Shown here: positions 5,286-6,396 of the stretch, piece after piece
Numbering within the stretch: the first letter of the stretch is position 1
Layout: every line of letters begins with the position of its first letter
Source of the DNA: Actinomycetes bacterium
GTDB lineage: Bacteria; Actinomycetota; Actinomycetes; Propionibacteriales; Propionibacteriaceae
Direction of reading: 5' to 3'
Length of the DNA stretch: 6,396 nt
Assembly: GCA_023393755.1 (NCBI GenBank)
Contig: JAEXCA010000040.1
Span: forward strand, 1 to 6,396
Notes under the pieces: model-generated
The model's database searches: none
What the model was told of the DNA's origin: nothing
Seen by the model: the letters and a program-made list of their open reading frames with translations, nothing else
Program-made: the position numbers and the translations under genes

Positions 5286-6329
5286 TCAGTACCTCACCCT
5301 CGGATCCACCAGCGCGTTGATCAGGTCGATCAGGAAGCTCGCCACCGCCACGATCACCGCGATCGCCGTGACGATGCCCTGCACCGCCACGAAGTCGCGG
5401 GCGATCAGGAACTGGCTGAGCCAGTAGCCCAACCCCTGCCACTCGAAGGAGGTCTCGGTCAGGATGGCACCGGCCAGCAGCATCGCGATCTGCATGCCCA
5501 TCACGGTCACCACCGGGATCAGCGCGTTGCGGAAGGCGTGCTTGCTGACCACGTCCCGTTCCGGGACGCCGCGGGCCCGGGAGGCGGTGACGAAGTCGGC
5601 CCGCAGGGTCTGCAGCAGGTTGATCCGGACCAGCCTGATGAACACGCCGGCGGTGAGCAGCCCCAGCGCCAGGCCGGGCAGGACCGCGTGCCGCAGCACG
5701 TCCAGGATGTAGGCCGGCTCGCCGTACTGCAGGGCGTTCAGGATGTAGATGTGGGTGTTGGTCTGGACGCCGTTCTCCAGCGCCGACGCGACCCGGGTCG
5801 ACGCCCGCCCGGAGATCGGCAGCCAGCCGAGCCAGACCGAGAAGATCAGCTTCAGCACCAGGGCGACGAAGAACACCGGCGCCGCGTAGAACAGCACGGC
5901 GAAGGAGCGGATCAGCACGTCGGGGAGCTTGTTGTAGAAGCGGGCCGCCAGCCTGCCCAGCGGGATGCCCAGCGCGAAGGCGACGATCAGTGCCCAGAAG
6001 GCCAGTTCGAGGGTGGCCGGCCCGTACTCGATCAGGATCGAGGCGATGCTGCGGTTGTCGGCGGTGCGTCCGAAGTCGCCCTGCACCAGATCGCCGAGGA
6101 AGCGGAGGTACTGCACCAGGATGGGGTCGTTGTAGCCCGCCGCCTCCTTGCGGGCCTCGATCTGGTCCGGTGGCAGCCGTCCGCCCAGCGCGGCGGTGAT
6201 CGGATCGCCGGTCACCCGGAGCAGGAAGAACACCACCGTGACGAGGATCCAGACCGTGGGCACGATCAGCAGCAGCCGGATCCCCAGGTACTTCAGCAGG
6301 GCCTTCGTCGAACTCTGGGTGGCTGCCAT
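5286..6329 (-). CDS. Dipeptide/oligopeptide ABC transporter permease, DppB-like
   Basis: The 347-residue inner-membrane protein is the first permease of the importer and has normal length for the DppB/OppB family. TM1 (about 14-38) is followed by VTGDPITAALGG (39-50), the family's usual motif just after the first span. Then come a periplasmic segment with GDFGRT (84-89) and further spans near 104-128, 140-168, 214-235, 270-292 and 315-340. The EAA loop that contacts the ATPase is FVTASRARGVPERDVVSKHA (246-265), continuing FRNALIPV. The C terminus DPRVRY is typical. It is the first gene of the cassette visible here. The ATG at 6329 has a modest GAGAG seven bases upstream. The substrate-binding protein, normally encoded beside this gene, would lie beyond the right edge, so substrate cannot be assigned. 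Confidence 0.96.
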   Translation of the reverse strand: MAATQSSTKALLKYLGIRLLLIVPTVWILVTVVFFLLRVTGDPITAALGGRLPPDQIEARKEAAGYNDPILVQYLRFLGDLVQGDFGRTADNRSIASILIEYGPATLELAFWALIVAFALGIPLGRLAARFYNKLPDVLIRSFAVLFYAAPVFFVALVLKLIFSVWLGWLPISGRASTRVASALENGVQTNTHIYILNALQYGEPAYILDVLRHAVLPGLALGLLTAGVFIRLVRINLLQTLRADFVTASRARGVPERDVVSKHAFRNALIPVVTVMGMQIAMLLAGAILTETSFEWQGLGYWLSQFLIARDFVAVQGIVTAIAVIVAVASFLIDLINALVDPRVRY

Positions 6330-6363
6330 GGACTCGCTCTCGATGGTGGTGGGAGGGGAACGT

Positions 6364-6396
6364 CCCCCCCCCCCCCCGGAACCGGCCCCGGGGGGG
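6364..6396. repeat. C14 homopolymer and G run at the window edge
   Basis: Fourteen C residues (6364-6377) are followed by GGAACCGG, CCCC and a final run of seven G (6390-6396). The stretch lies upstream of the DppB-like permease start and contains no gene. It could be real low-complexity DNA able to form a stable hairpin or G-quadruplex. It could equally be sequencing or assembly error at the end of a contig. Confidence 0.7.

Noticed and set aside
1..6396. CRISPR array, insertion sequence or defence system
   Set aside because: No regularly spaced repeats, transposase motifs, terminal inverted repeats or defence-type domains were seen on either strand.

Overview
The window is a piece of a high-GC (about 70 % by eye) actinobacterial-type chromosome. 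Evidence for this is the strong G/C bias at third codon positions, the tRNA genes with no encoded CCA end, the short GGAG-type ribosome binding sites, and an ECF sigma factor with a C-terminal SnoaL-like domain, a form common in actinobacteria. The genus cannot be named from the sequence.

Layout, left to right. Positions 1-440 hold two divergently transcribed tRNA genes, tRNA-Gly(GCC) on the minus strand and tRNA-Val(CAC) on the plus strand. The 262-bp spacer between them contains two facing-away promoters whose cores share the same 11 bases. tRNA-Val is followed by a clear hairpin plus T-rich terminator. Positions 500-795 are poorly occupied: one 49-codon minus-strand ORF with a ribosome binding site, and a short plus-strand coding-like tail, suggest a degraded or rearranged zone.

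Everything else is coded on the minus strand, so it is read from right to left. A three-gene oligopeptide/dipeptide-type ABC importer cassette comes first: DppB-like permease (5286-6329), DppC-like permease (4145-5284) and a double-domain DppD-DppF-type ATPase (2475-4148). They are joined by a 1-nt gap and a 4-nt ATGA overlap, so they are certainly co-transcribed. The solute-binding protein is not in the window and would be expected upstream, beyond position 6396. Next come an ECF sigma factor with a SnoaL-like domain (1475-2425) and a RibD-C/dihydrofolate-reductase-fold protein (796-1416). These two are probably a regulatory pair, separate in function from the transporter. The right edge of the window is a run of 14 C followed by a G run, which looks like a contig end at a difficult homopolymer.

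Overall this is a mostly ordinary region. Nothing in it demonstrates a new system. The points most worth a second look are the paired tRNA promoters, the 500-795 patch, the sigma/reductase pair with an inverted repeat between them, and the long acidic proline-rich tail on the DppC-like permease.
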